DNA of 64,000 bases from Anaerolinea sp. GTDB lineage: Bacteria > Chloroflexota > Anaerolineae > Anaerolineales > Anaerolineaceae. The translations under genes and the position numbers were made by a program. The notes beneath the pieces are model-generated. The model was given only the letters and a program-made list of their open reading frames with translations. It was not told where the DNA came from and made no database searches. The stretch lies in assembly GCA_029975055.1 (NCBI GenBank), contig JARKPU010000074.1, positions 124,001 through 188,000 of the forward strand. Direction: 5' to 3'. Below, in pieces: positions 1 through 10,232 of the stretch. Within the stretch, counting starts at the first letter, position 1; the number at the start of each line of letters is the position of its first letter.

Positions 1-193
1 AAAAGAACCTGCCCGGGGTGAAGAGGGCGTAGTAATCCCAGCGCTTCAGGCGGAAGCGCTGGAAGGGGGTCAGGCGGTAGAAACGAGCGTTCTCGAGGTT
101 GCAATCGAGCAGCGGCTGCGGCGACCAGCCCACCTGGTTCAGGCAGCCGCGAGAATCGAGCAGGGTTCCGGGTTGAGTCAACAGGTTTTGCAT
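1..193 (-). CDS. DUF2804 family protein, N-terminal fragment
   Basis: The gene runs off the left edge and only its first 64 codons are visible, starting with ATG at 193. The translation contains LLDSRG, GWSPQPLLDCN and RLKRWDYYALF, which resemble the N-terminus of DUF2804 proteins (start of chain, a 'GW..PLL' segment, then 'K.WDYY'). The family has no firmly assigned biochemical role that I can name. It is divergent from the GyrI-like gene at 407, and the 213 bp between them hold that gene's promoter. The family call rests on a short stretch, so confidence is moderate. Confidence 0.6.
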   Translation of the reverse strand, partial: MQNLLTQPGTLLDSRGCLNQVGWSPQPLLDCNLENARFYRLTPFQRFRLKRWDYYALFTPGRFF

Positions 194-346
194 AGACCCC
201 TCGATGGACAGAATTGCGGTTTAATGGCGGATGATATCTATTGTACGGCAAATCGCCCGCAGCCGGGCCGAAGCTGCCCTTTTGCCATCTGCAACCGAAG
301 CCAAGCGATTGCGTTCACCCGATTCCGAAAACCTGTTCACGAAAGC

Positions 347-375
347 TTGACACAATCAGACAAATGTTCTATATT
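347..375 (+). promoter_or_regulatory. sigma70-type promoter for the GyrI-like gene
   Basis: A perfect -35 box TTGACA at 347-352 is separated by 17 bp from a -10 box TATATT at 370-375. Transcription would start near 382 and leave a leader of about 25 nt before the ATG at 407, with the ribosome site AAGGAG at 394-399. The remaining bases from 194 to 346 show no other gene. Confidence 0.75.
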
Positions 376-406
376 GTAATCAGTCATGCAACCAAGGAGA
401 AAGCAT

Positions 407-889
407 ATGGAACCGCGTCTGGTCGATCTTGGCGAAATCCACCTCGTCGGGCTGCCCTACTACGGCGACCCATCGGGCGGGACGTTTGGGCAGGCCTGGG
501 AGCGCTTCATGCAGAGCCAGCCGGAGGTCACCGCGAGGGTCAACCCAACCGTGGCGTATGGGGTCGAAGTGTATGGCCCCGAATTCATGCAAGAGCACAA
601 ATGGACGTATTTCCCCTCGGTGGAGGTGAGCAGCCTGGCAGACCTGCCGGTGCCGAGCGGATTGTTTGCCAAAACCCTCCCCGCCGCGAAGTACGCCGTC
701 TTTCACGTCAAGGGCGGCCTCGCAAAAATCGGCGAGGTGTTCCGCTACGCCTACGATGAATGGCTGCCTGCCTCGCAGTACGAAGCAGCCTACCCGTATG
801 ATTTCGAATCCTACGGCGAAGACTTCAAGGGCGACGTGGACGAATCGGAGATGGATGTGTACATCCCGGTCAAGCCGAAAGCAGGTTGA
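407..889 (+). CDS. GyrI-like small-molecule (effector) binding domain protein
   Basis: A stand-alone effector-binding domain of about 160 residues, the fold found in SbmC/GyrI and at the C-terminus of some AraC and MerR regulators. Visible signs are the opening LVDLGEIHLVGLPYYGD, a central YGVEVYGPEF strand, AKYAVFHVKGG, and a C-terminal MDVYIPVKP strand. There is no DNA-binding domain, so it would bind a small molecule or partner in the cytoplasm; the ligand is unknown. I chose the ATG at 407, not the in-frame ATG at 386, because AAGGAG at 394-399 precedes 407 and 386 lies only about four bases after the predicted transcript start. It is monocistronic, followed by a hairpin at 901-934. Confidence 0.75.
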   Translation: MEPRLVDLGEIHLVGLPYYGDPSGGTFGQAWERFMQSQPEVTARVNPTVAYGVEVYGPEFMQEHKWTYFPSVEVSSLADLPVPSGLFAKTLPAAKYAVFHVKGGLAKIGEVFRYAYDEWLPASQYEAAYPYDFESYGEDFKGDVDESEMDVYIPVKPKAG

Positions 890-900
890 TCGCGCATGAA

Positions 901-934
901 AAGCCTGCGCCCGCCCTTCAGCGGGCGCAGGCTT
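901..934. terminator. hairpin between convergent genes, probable bidirectional terminator
   Basis: AAGCCTGCGCCCG at 901-913 pairs perfectly with CGGGCGCAGGCTT at 922-934. It lies between the GyrI-like gene (ends 889) and the convergent aldo/keto reductase (ends 1022). The flanking T tracts are short: four A residues precede it on the plus strand, giving a short U run for the minus-strand transcript. Confidence 0.6.
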
Positions 935-1021
935 GATGGACAGCACAAAGCCCCTCAAAGCAGCCTGCCGGGCCGGCAGGATTTCCGTCACCTTTAGAGA
1001 AGGAAGATCGAGGCTCCCGCG

Positions 1022-1963
1022 TTATTTCGCCTGCAAAATCTGGTTCACTTCCTGAAGGTCGCTCTCGCTCAGCACCCAATCGGCGGCCTTGACGTTTTCC
1101 TGCACCTGCTCCAGCCGGGTGGCCCCGCAAATCACCGAAGGCACTTCCGGGCGGGCGATGAGCCACGCCAGGGCCAGCTCGCCGGTGGTGTGGCCGCGCT
1201 CCTCGGCCCACTTCGCAAGGCTGCCCAGGATGGCATAGTTGGCAGGGGTCATATAGCGCTGCACGTATTCGCTCGTCTCACCGCGCGAACCGGCGGGGGC
1301 GGGCTGGCCTTGCTTATATTTGCCCGTCAGGAATCCCCCGGCCAGCGGGAAGTAGGGGATTAGCCCCACCCCCTGGCTGCGGCAGAAGGGCAGCATTTCA
1401 TTCTCGACCCCCCGCTCGAGCATATGATAATGGTTCTGGCAGACCACAAACGGCGACCAGCCGTGCACTTCGGCCAGCAGGTTGCAGCGCGCCACTGCCC
1501 AGGCCTGGAAATTGGACGCGCCGATATAGAGCACCTTCCCGGCGCGCACCAGGTCATCCAAACCGCGCAGCATTTCATCGAGGGGCGTGGTGGCGTCGAA
1601 GTTGTGCACGTAATACAGGTCGATATGATCGGTTTGCAGCCTGCGCAGGCTGGCCTCCACGGCTTCTACCAGGTGATAGCGCGACGCGCCCCAGTCATTG
1701 GGGCCGTCGCCGGTGCGGTTGAAGTATTTGGTGGCGATGACAAACTTGCTGCGCCGGCCTTTCAGCGCCGCGCCGATCGTCTCCTCCGAGCGCCCGCCGG
1801 TGTAAACATCGGCCGTGTCGAGGAAGTTGATCCCCCAATCCACCGCCGCCGCGAGCACGCGGTCCACCTCGTTTTGCGGCATGCGCTCGTAACCGAAGCG
1901 GTTCGTCCCCAGCCCGATGGCCGAAACGCGCGCGCCCGAACGACCCATCTGGCGATATAACAT
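1022..1963 (-). CDS. aldo/keto reductase
   Basis: NAD(P)H-dependent carbonyl reductase with a TIM-barrel fold, cytoplasmic, 313 residues, the usual length for the family. The catalytic tetrad is complete: Asp49 (NFLDTAD), Tyr54 (DVYTGG), Lys79 (IATKYF) and His120 (YYVHNFD). The N-terminus LYRQMGRSGARVSAIGLGTN is typical of the YhdN/general-stress subgroup, whose physiological substrates are usually unknown. Residues SVICGATRLEQVQENVKA near the C-terminus fit the NADP-binding loop region. The gene stands alone, with katG upstream on the same strand separated by 291 bp that contain a palindromic repeat at 2113-2148. The substrate cannot be read from sequence. Confidence 0.88.
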   Translation of the reverse strand: MLYRQMGRSGARVSAIGLGTNRFGYERMPQNEVDRVLAAAVDWGINFLDTADVYTGGRSEETIGAALKGRRSKFVIATKYFNRTGDGPNDWGASRYHLVEAVEASLRRLQTDHIDLYYVHNFDATTPLDEMLRGLDDLVRAGKVLYIGASNFQAWAVARCNLLAEVHGWSPFVVCQNHYHMLERGVENEMLPFCRSQGVGLIPYFPLAGGFLTGKYKQGQPAPAGSRGETSEYVQRYMTPANYAILGSLAKWAEERGHTTGELALAWLIARPEVPSVICGATRLEQVQENVKAADWVLSESDLQEVNQILQAK

Positions 1964-2097
1964 CCATAACCTCCGTACTCAATAGATTTGTTTCCCGGTT
2001 GATTCTATCTTAACCGGGCGGCTTGCCGCCAGCTTAAGAAACTGCTTTGGCAATGTCTCTTTTTCCATCCCCCTTTGTTCCTTCCCGGGGAAGGGGA

Positions 2098-2154
2098 TCG
2101 TGTGTATCTTTTACTGTAGATTGTGGGGCAAGCCCCACAATTTACAGTGAAACT
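2098..2154 (+). repeat. dispersed palindromic element, copy A
   Basis: A 17-bp stem (2113-2129 with 2132-2148, one G:U-type mismatch) with core GTGGGGCAAGCCCCAC is preceded by TCGTGTGTATCT at 2098-2109. The same 12-mer and core recur in inverted orientation at 27756-27811, and related elements lie at 35847, 41388 and 63356. It sits between katG and the aldo/keto reductase gene. It could act as a terminator after katG, but other copies lie between divergent genes. Confidence 0.7.
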
Positions 2155-2254
2155 GATGCACTATCGGGAAGGGGATGAAACGATCCCAACGGAAGCGGTT
2201 TGCCCCCGTTGGGATCGAGTGTGTGCCTTTCAACCGATGCTCAACCGGCTGCCA

Positions 2255-4437
<2,183 letters not shown>

Positions 4438-4441
<4 letters not shown>

Positions 4442-4884
4442 CGTGCTTCTTCCTTTCTACCGTTTGCAGTCGGTTGGAGACAATTCGGGCAAAGCCCTTT
4501 GAAATAAACGTTCTTTTGGGTGATTTCGAACCGCTCCAGGCCTTCGATCGGCACCTGGTCGATGTTCACCCGGAAGTTGAAGATCGTTCCGCAGGCCTCG
4601 CACTGGAAATGCCCATGGTCGGCCAGGGTAACATCGTAGCGTTTCTCCCCGTCATCGATATCAACAACCCGCAGCAGGCCGGCCTTTACAAAAGTGTGCA
4701 GCGTGTTATACACCGTCACTTTCGACAGCGATGGGATATCGCCCGACAATGCGCGGAAAATGTCATCGGCGGTCGGGTGGCCCCCTTTTTGGTGCACGTA
4801 TTCCAGCACTTTGATCCGCTGGTATGAGGGGCGAATCGCTTTACTTTTGAGCCGCCTGGTCAGGAATTCGATCGAGTAATCCAT
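4438..4884 (-). CDS. perR: Fur-family peroxide-responsive repressor PerR
   Basis: Metal-dependent winged-helix repressor of 148 residues. The structural zinc site is Cys95, Cys98, Cys132 and Cys135 (CEACG and CPNC). Candidate regulatory metal ligands are His36, Asp84, His90 and His92. The position equivalent to Bacillus subtilis PerR Asp104 appears to be Asn103 (TIFNF), an alignment made from memory. PerR-type repressors sense peroxide by iron-catalysed histidine oxidation and release katG. The gene is the first of a two-gene operon with katG (4-bp overlap), and a PerR-box-like sequence covers its promoter, implying autoregulation. The operon partner and the operator favour PerR over Fur or Zur. 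Confidence 0.9.
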
Positions 4885-4911
4885 GGTGATTTCTTTGAGA
4901 ACCTGTTCATT

Positions 4912-4960
4912 TTTGAAACGATTTCAAATTTATAATAATTAAATCCGAGTGCTTTGTCAA
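4912..4960 (-). promoter_or_regulatory. perR-katG promoter with PerR-box-like operator and second palindrome
   Basis: On the minus strand TTGACA (4955-4960) and TATTAT (4932-4937) are 17 bp apart, a near-consensus sigma70 promoter. A 15-mer at 4930-4944 matches the published Per box TTATAATNATTATAA at 12 of 14 defined positions and covers the -10. A separate perfect 7-3-7 palindrome, TTTGAAA-CGA-TTTCAAA, lies at 4912-4928, across the expected transcript start. Confidence 0.75.
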
Positions 4961-4992
4961 GCCACAATTCTCACTCTTTCGGTCGAAATTCT

Positions 4993-5226
4993 GGCGATTG
5001 AAATCGCCGCTCAAGAAAGCACGAAGCCTGCCTGCGCAGGCTTACTCAGCCGCCGAAGGCCGGCTTCGCGCATTCCCATGGCGCGATTTCCAACCGCCCT
5101 GGCCTCACCCACTGGCCTGTGGCGATTGAAATCACCGCTCAAGAAAGCACGAAGCCTGCCTGCGCAGGCTTACTCAGCCGCCGAAGGCCGGCTTCGCGCA
5201 TTCTCATGGCGCGGTTTCCAACCGCC
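4993..5226. repeat. tandem direct repeat, two 106-bp copies with 128-bp period
   Basis: Bases 4993-5098 recur at 5121-5226 with three mismatches that I can see, separated by a 22-bp unique spacer. Each copy starts with a small palindrome (GGCGATTGAAATCGCC in copy 1) and contains further hairpins such as AGCCTGCCTGCGCAGGCT and a GCCGCCGAAGGCCGGC-like stem. No ribosome site or convincing protein is present. It fills the gap between the perR promoter and the transporter terminator. Confidence 0.8.
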
Positions 5227-5241
5227 GCGCAAATGCCGAAC

Positions 5242-5276
5242 AAAAAATCCCCACGGTTTTACCCGTGGGGATTTTG
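5242..5276. terminator. strong bidirectional terminator at the end of the sugar ABC operon
   Basis: ATCCCCACGG and CCGTGGGGAT form a long perfect stem around 5247-5272, with an A run before it and a T run after it. It terminates the minus-strand transporter operon that ends at 5307 and would also work on plus-strand transcripts. Confidence 0.8.
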
Positions 5277-5306
5277 CTTGCGGATGGGTCTACAAATCTG
5301 AAAGGC

Positions 5307-6920
5307 TTAGTTGCCCTTTTTCGCTTTCCATTCGGCGTATTGCTTCTCGAGCTCGGCCTTCACGGTATCGAGGCCGGCATCTTTCAACGCCTGAATGTAC
5401 TTGGGCAGTTCGACTGCGGGATCCACGCTGCCGGTCATCAACGCCCTCTGCATGCCGTCGGAGACAGCCTTAATGGCGGTCAGCTCAGCTGCCACGGGCT
5501 CGGTGCGGAAGCGGAAGCCCAGGGAAGGATGCGGGAGCGCGTCCTTCGAGTAATCGATCAACATCTGGTTCTTGGAGGGATCTTCCTTGTTGGTCACCTT
5601 CTGGATGGTGATGTCGGCCCAGACCCACGCGCCAGGATGCGCACCGAGCCAGCCGCTGTTGAGCACGTTCACGCGCCCATCGGGGTCAAGTGACCAGTGC
5701 GTGCCTTCGACGCCGTAGAGCATCATGTTGATCAGCTTGGAATCGGTGTGCATCAGGTTGATCAGTTTCATCGCTTCAACCGGATGTTCAGACACCGAGG
5801 GGATCGCCAGCATCGAGCCGCCGGTATCGCTGGAGACCACGATCTTGGGCATGCCATAGATCTCTTTCAACTTCAGGTCGGCGTTGCCGGAGGCAATCAC
5901 CAGTTCCTGCGCTTTGATGTTGGCGCCCTTCAGCGGCATGGGCTGGATGAAGAATTTGCCCGCGTTCAACGATTCGCTGGTATTGAAGGTCGTCAGCGCG
6001 GCATCGGGGTTGATGTAACCCTTCTGGTACCAGTCGCGCATGGTCGTCAGGTATTCTTTCATCCAGTCGGTCTGGATCGGGCTGACGATCGTCTCATCCC
6101 AGGTGCCGTCGGCTTTCGGGGCGGCCGCCATATTCAGCCAGAAGTCATCGACGTTGGCGGCGAAGCTGTGAACCCACTGCATGAACCCAACGCTCCCGCC
6201 GTCGGTCAGGTACGGGTACTCATTGGGGCGGGCGGCCTTGGCTTTCGCCACCCAGGGTTCCAGGTCCTTGAAGCTCTTCACCTTGGCGGCTTCTTCATCG
6301 GTAAAACCGATCTCATCAGCCAATGTGGCGTTATAGACGAAGCCCCACGGCACCGAAAGCTCTTTGTTGGTGGGGACGGCATAGTTAACGCCATCGATCT
6401 GCGTGCCGGTGATGAAGGCCGGGTTCAGGCTCGAAAGGATGCCCTGGCCGTATTTCTCGAGCAGGTTGCCGTTGGGGCCGTTATCGTCGTTCAGCGGGGT
6501 GAACAGGCCTTCGCTGGCCAGCTGCATGTAGTAGTACCAGTCGGCGGTGAAGAAGATATCCATCTTCTCGCCGGCTTCGATGCCGGTGACGGCCTTCGAA
6601 GCCCAGTCGGCCCACGGGATGATGTGGAAAACGACCTTCGCGCCGATCAGAGGCTCAATATAGGCGTTGATCGCGTCTTCCACCAACGGGCGCTGATCGG
6701 TGTCGCCCGCGCCGACGATGTAGTAGTCTAAGACGACCGTTTCGGCCGGCGCCGGGGGCTTGGTCGGCTCGGCGGGGGCGGCAGTCGGTTCTGCGGGGGC
6801 GGTGGTCGGTTCGGCTTGCGGTGGCTGAGTCTCTTCGGTTGCCTGCTGGGTCGGTGCACAACCGAGCACCGAAGCGAGCAGGAAGACAAGCATTAGGATC
6901 GCAAGGATCTTCTTTTTCAC
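5307..6920 (-). CDS. carbohydrate ABC transporter substrate-binding lipoprotein (DUF3502 type)
   Basis: Lipid-anchored extracellular solute-binding protein of 537 residues for the permeases encoded just upstream. The N-terminus MKKKILAILMLVFLLASVLGC is a type II signal with the lipidated Cys at residue 21, followed by a Pro/Thr/Ala-rich linker of about 40 residues. The body is a family-1 binding fold. The C-terminal part (LGAHPGAWVWADITIQKVTN, ALPHPSLGFRF) matches the DUF3502 domain seen in LplA-like proteins. I chose GTG at 6920 because AGGAGAGG precedes it; the upstream in-frame TTG at 6947 would put that site inside the gene. The ligand is unknown. The CebR-type operators of the operon and the nearby GH12 enzyme suggest beta-gluco-oligosaccharides. 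Confidence 0.88.
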   Translation of the reverse strand: MKKKILAILMLVFLLASVLGCAPTQQATEETQPPQAEPTTAPAEPTAAPAEPTKPPAPAETVVLDYYIVGAGDTDQRPLVEDAINAYIEPLIGAKVVFHIIPWADWASKAVTGIEAGEKMDIFFTADWYYYMQLASEGLFTPLNDDNGPNGNLLEKYGQGILSSLNPAFITGTQIDGVNYAVPTNKELSVPWGFVYNATLADEIGFTDEEAAKVKSFKDLEPWVAKAKAARPNEYPYLTDGGSVGFMQWVHSFAANVDDFWLNMAAAPKADGTWDETIVSPIQTDWMKEYLTTMRDWYQKGYINPDAALTTFNTSESLNAGKFFIQPMPLKGANIKAQELVIASGNADLKLKEIYGMPKIVVSSDTGGSMLAIPSVSEHPVEAMKLINLMHTDSKLINMMLYGVEGTHWSLDPDGRVNVLNSGWLGAHPGAWVWADITIQKVTNKEDPSKNQMLIDYSKDALPHPSLGFRFRTEPVAAELTAIKAVSDGMQRALMTGSVDPAVELPKYIQALKDAGLDTVKAELEKQYAEWKAKKGN

Positions 6921-6978
6921 TTTTCCTCTCCTTTTGGTACGTCGCAAAACAAATGACCCATCCCAATCTGTCTGTGAT

Positions 6979-7020
6979 ACCCAATTTACACTTGGGTTTG
7001 AACGGTTGCCTCAAAGAGGC
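6979..7020 (-). promoter_or_regulatory. pair of small hairpins between permease and binding-protein genes
   Basis: The 109-bp gap between the permease stop (7030) and the binding-protein start holds two stems: GCCTC/GAGGC at 7008-7020 with a 3-nt loop and ACCCAA/TTGGGT at 6979-6997 with a 7-nt loop. Such intercistronic hairpins often stabilise the mRNA of the abundant binding protein. Whether they do so here is inference. Confidence 0.35.
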
Positions 7021-7029
7021 GGCTTGCAC

Positions 7030-8004
7030 TCAACCTTTAATGGCGCCGATCGTCAGACCACGGATAAAGTATCTCTGGAAGAAGGGATACGCAAAAATGA
7101 TGGGCCCAACCGTCACCACCGCCATCGCCATGCGGAAGGTTTGTGACGGGAGTGCCGAGATGTTCACCAAACCTGCCATCTTGTCTGCGTTTTCGAGCAG
7201 GAAGCGGATGTTGTTCAGGGTGGTGTAGATGGTGAACTGCAGGCTGTAATACTTGGCTTCATCAACCAGCAGCAGGCAGTTGAAGAAGTTGTTCCAGATG
7301 CCAATCGCGCTGAACAGAGCAACCGTCGCCAGCCCGGGCACCGAAAGCGGCAGGACGATCTGGAACAGGGTGCGCCATTCGCTGGCCCCGTCCATGCGGG
7401 CTGCTTCGATTAGCTCGTTAGGCACGTTCGCCCGGTAAAAGGTGCGCATGACGATCACCCAGAACGGGCTGAAGGCGGAAGGCAGGAAGAGCGCCCAGAG
7501 CGAATTCTGAATTTGCAGCACCTGCCGGGTCACCATGTAATATGCCACCAGGCCGCCGCCGAACAACATCGTGAAGAAAGCGTAAAAGGTGAAGAAACCC
7601 TTGAACTTGAAATTCGGGCGCGAAATCGCGTACGCATACAACCCCACCATCGCCACCGAAATGGCCGTGCCCGCCAGGGTGGCAAGGATGGTGTTGATAT
7701 AGGCAGTGATGATGATCGACCCCTGGCTGAACAGGAAGGTATAGGCGATGCCCGAAAATTCCGCAGGCCACAGGCGGTAGCCGTTTTCGGTCAGCGCCGC
7801 TTCCGAGGTGACCGACGCGATGACGATCACGTAAATCGGGATGAGCGCCAGGATGCAGACGATGATCATCAGGATATTCAAGATCGCATTGGCAGCCGGC
7901 GAGAGCGCCAGCATGTCTTTGGCCTTGCCCTTTTTTTCAGGGAGGAGAATCGGCAGGTCGGGGCCGATCGTCTTGTTCTTATCGAAGTTCAGTTCATTCG
8001 CCAT
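7030..8004 (-). CDS. carbohydrate ABC transporter permease (MalG/LplC type)
   Basis: Inner-membrane subunit with about six transmembrane helices that forms the sugar channel with the permease encoded immediately upstream. The EAA loop that contacts the ATPase is visible as EAARMDGASEWRTLFQIVLP about 90 residues before the C-terminus. The cytoplasmic N-terminus is followed by a first helix around ILNILMIIVCILALIPIYVIVI. I start the protein at ATG 8004 (MANELNF); a longer frame opening at 8070 would overlap the upstream permease and adds no hydrophobic or conserved sequence. The product is then 324 residues, slightly longer than the usual 280-300. No ATPase gene lies in this operon, so a shared MsmK/MalK-type ATPase encoded elsewhere is expected. 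Confidence 0.9.
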   Translation of the reverse strand: MANELNFDKNKTIGPDLPILLPEKKGKAKDMLALSPAANAILNILMIIVCILALIPIYVIVIASVTSEAALTENGYRLWPAEFSGIAYTFLFSQGSIIITAYINTILATLAGTAISVAMVGLYAYAISRPNFKFKGFFTFYAFFTMLFGGGLVAYYMVTRQVLQIQNSLWALFLPSAFSPFWVIVMRTFYRANVPNELIEAARMDGASEWRTLFQIVLPLSVPGLATVALFSAIGIWNNFFNCLLLVDEAKYYSLQFTIYTTLNNIRFLLENADKMAGLVNISALPSQTFRMAMAVVTVGPIIFAYPFFQRYFIRGLTIGAIKG

Positions 8005-8032
8005 CTTGGTCACCCTTATCCTTCGGAAATCC

Positions 8033-9040
8033 TTAGAACAACGCCAGTTCTGGTCTCGTCTTGCGCACAAAGAAATTGGTGACCAGGATGAGGATGAAGC
8101 CCACTACCGATTGCAGGAAGGCCGCCGCGGCCGGGTAGCCCAGCGGTGACCCGCTGCGCAGCATGTTGTAGACGAACACGTCCAGGGTGTAGGTCACATC
8201 CTTGACGACCGCCGCGCCGTTCGGGAGGGTGTAGAACATGTCGAAATCGGAGCCAAAGATGCGCCCAACCGCCAGAATCTGCAGCAGAACGATCACGGGT
8301 ATCAGGTGCGGCAGGGTGATGTGGACGAATTGCCTCCACTTGGTTGCGCCGTCGATCGCCGCGGCTTCGTACAGCTCTCGGTCGATGCTCGTAATGGTGG
8401 CCAGGTAGATGATCGAGCCGTTGCCGGTGTACTTCCACAGGTTGGCGACCAGGAAGATGAACGGCCAGGCGGCTTTCATCTTATACACCTCGATCGTCTT
8501 CATCCCCATCTGCGTCAGCAGGTCGTTGATGATGCCATTGGAGCTGCCCATCGCGTACACCACGTACGCGACGACGATCCAGGAGATGAAATAGGGCAGG
8601 AATAAGATCGAGTGATACAGCTTGGCCCAAAACCGGTTGGTCAGCTCGTAGATGACGACAGCTAACGCCACCGACAGCACCAGCCCGACGACCATGAACA
8701 GCAGGTTGTACAAGACGGTGTTGCGGATGTACGTCAGCGTGGAGTCGATATTGGTGGGCAGAGTGAGGTACTCGAAATTCTTCAAGCCCACCCAGGGGCT
8801 CTTGAGGAGGCTGTAAACGAACTTGTTTTGAATCCAGAAATCCGCCGGAGGCCGTTGAAGGCGGTAAGTCTTGAATGCCATGATAATGCCGGGCATGGGC
8901 AGGTATGAGAACAGGAAGAGCCAGATTGCTCCGGGCAAGACCATAATCAGGTAGGAAATGTTGTTGTAAACCTTATCGGTAAACCAGCGTTTCTTCACCG
9001 TGTACTCAGGCCCACTTGATGTCAATGTTTCGGCTCCCAT
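8033..9040 (-). CDS. carbohydrate ABC transporter permease (MalF/LplB type)
   Basis: Inner-membrane sugar permease of 335 residues with about six helices. The N-terminal region (NISYLIMVLPGAIWLFLFSYLPMPGIIMAF) is the usual first helix of LplB/UgpA-like subunits. The EAA loop appears as EAAAIDGATKWRQFVHITLPHL. It is the second gene of the lacI-permease-permease-binding protein operon, 42 bp after the repressor gene and 28 bp before the next permease. Together these form one ABC importer that lacks its own ATPase gene. The LplB/LplC pair with a DUF3502 binding protein is a subtype often used for complex oligosaccharides; the substrate is inferred only from context. Confidence 0.9.
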   Translation of the reverse strand: MGAETLTSSGPEYTVKKRWFTDKVYNNISYLIMVLPGAIWLFLFSYLPMPGIIMAFKTYRLQRPPADFWIQNKFVYSLLKSPWVGLKNFEYLTLPTNIDSTLTYIRNTVLYNLLFMVVGLVLSVALAVVIYELTNRFWAKLYHSILFLPYFISWIVVAYVVYAMGSSNGIINDLLTQMGMKTIEVYKMKAAWPFIFLVANLWKYTGNGSIIYLATITSIDRELYEAAAIDGATKWRQFVHITLPHLIPVIVLLQILAVGRIFGSDFDMFYTLPNGAAVVKDVTYTLDVFVYNMLRSGSPLGYPAAAAFLQSVVGFILILVTNFFVRKTRPELALF

Positions 9041-9082
9041 TTTCGGATCTCCTTTTCCATTAACAAACTGCCCAGAACCAAC

Positions 9083-10096
9083 TTAGAGGTTGACCGCGCC
9101 GCAAGAATTGCGCACAACCAGCTCTGCCGGGAAGACCATCTGGCGCGGAAGAGTGGAGCCGGTTTCGATAATGTCAATGAGCGTTTCGGCGGCAACTGCG
9201 CCAATCCGCGTGATGGGCTGGCGCACGGTGGTGAGCGTCGGGGTGATTCGACTGGCTTCCGGTATATCGTCGAATCCAACCACGGCGATATCGTCTGGGA
9301 CGCGCAGGCCGTATTTCTGGATGACCTGCATGGCCGCCATGGCCATGGTGTCGCTGGCGGCAAACACCGCATCGGGCTTGTGAGGCAGCAGGCGCTGCAT
9401 GCTGATGTACCCGCTCGTGTCGGTGAAATCGCCCTCCGCCACCAGCTCGGGAATGACGGGCAAGTCGCGCTCGTGCAGCGCATCCAGGTAGCCCTGGTAG
9501 CGGTGGATGCCGGCGATCATGTTCTGCAGCCCGGTGATGGTGGCCACCCGCCGGCGGCCCGAGCGCAGCAGGTGCGTCACCGCCTGGAAGGCCCCACCGC
9601 GGTTGTCCACATCCAGGTAAGAGAGCTCGCTGTGCGCCGGATGGCGGCCGATCAACATAAACGGCAGCTTGCTCTGCTGCAGGCTGTCGATGATGGTGTC
9701 GTCCATCAGCATCGAGGCCACAATGACCCCATCCACCAGGCCGTTGTAAAGGATCTTGGTGATCATCCGCCGCTCGTAATCGGGCTCGGCCAGCCACAGC
9801 ATCACGGAATAATCCAGGGCATTGCAGCGGGTAGATACTCCTTTGATGAGCATCGCAAAGAAGGGTTCTTCGAAGATCGCCTGAACGCCTTTGGGGATGA
9901 CCAGGCCCAATATGCGGGTGTGACCCTTGGCCAGCCCGCGGGCCGCCATGTTGGGCTGAAAATTGTACTTCTGGATAACGTCTAATACGACCTGGCGCGT
10001 CCGTTCGCTCACGTTCAGATCACCGTTGATCACGCGAGAAACGGTGGAACGTGACACGCCGCACATATCAGCGATATCTTCGAGAGTCAGGGTCAT
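9083..10096 (-). CDS. LacI-family transcriptional repressor (CebR-like by operator)
   Basis: 337-residue sugar-responsive repressor. The N-terminal helix-turn-helix and hinge are clear: LEDIADMCGVSRSTVSRVING, then PNMAARGLAKGHTRILGLVIP leading into the periplasmic-binding-protein-like effector domain, with a C-terminal VVGFDDIPEASRITPTLTTV region typical of the family. I start at ATG 10096 (MTLTLEDIA); a longer frame would add 39 residues with no similarity and would contain one operator. Two sites resembling the Streptomyces CebR box TGGGAGCGCTCCCA lie upstream, one at the predicted transcript start, so the gene probably represses itself and the three transporter genes downstream, with a cello-oligosaccharide-like inducer as the natural guess. 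Confidence 0.92.
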   Translation of the reverse strand: MTLTLEDIADMCGVSRSTVSRVINGDLNVSERTRQVVLDVIQKYNFQPNMAARGLAKGHTRILGLVIPKGVQAIFEEPFFAMLIKGVSTRCNALDYSVMLWLAEPDYERRMITKILYNGLVDGVIVASMLMDDTIIDSLQQSKLPFMLIGRHPAHSELSYLDVDNRGGAFQAVTHLLRSGRRRVATITGLQNMIAGIHRYQGYLDALHERDLPVIPELVAEGDFTDTSGYISMQRLLPHKPDAVFAASDTMAMAAMQVIQKYGLRVPDDIAVVGFDDIPEASRITPTLTTVRQPITRIGAVAAETLIDIIETGSTLPRQMVFPAELVVRNSCGAVNL

Positions 10097-10107
10097 AGGC
10101 GGGGGCC

Positions 10108-10121
10108 TGGGAGCGCTCTCA
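10108..10121. promoter_or_regulatory. LacI-family operator O2, near-perfect CebR-type box
   Basis: TGGGAGCGCTCTCA, one base away from a perfect 14-bp palindrome, 12 bp upstream of the repressor start codon and 77 bp from operator O1 (about seven helical turns). The arrangement would allow looping or a transcriptional roadblock. Confidence 0.75.
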
Positions 10122-10184
10122 AACAAAATATGAAAAAAAGCCGTGAAAACGGTGGCGGGTAAGGGGGGCGTTCCCTCTTCTCCG

Positions 10185-10232
10185 TGGGAGCGCTCCCAAA
10201 CATATATTAACAACTTTTAACCCGCCTGTCAA
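10185..10232 (-). promoter_or_regulatory. repressor/transporter operon promoter with operator O1
   Basis: On the minus strand TTGACA (10227-10232), a 17-bp spacer and TATATT-like TAATAT (10204-10209) form a near-consensus promoter. A perfect palindrome TGGGAGCGCTCCCA at 10185-10198 covers the expected start site, the classic position for LacI-type repression. This box is the known CebR operator of Streptomyces. The rest of the 304-bp gap to the GH12 gene shows no other gene. Confidence 0.82.

Noticed and set aside
4993..5226. CRISPR array
   Set aside because: Only two copies of a 106-bp unit with a 22-bp spacer and no cas genes; unit length and hairpin content do not fit.
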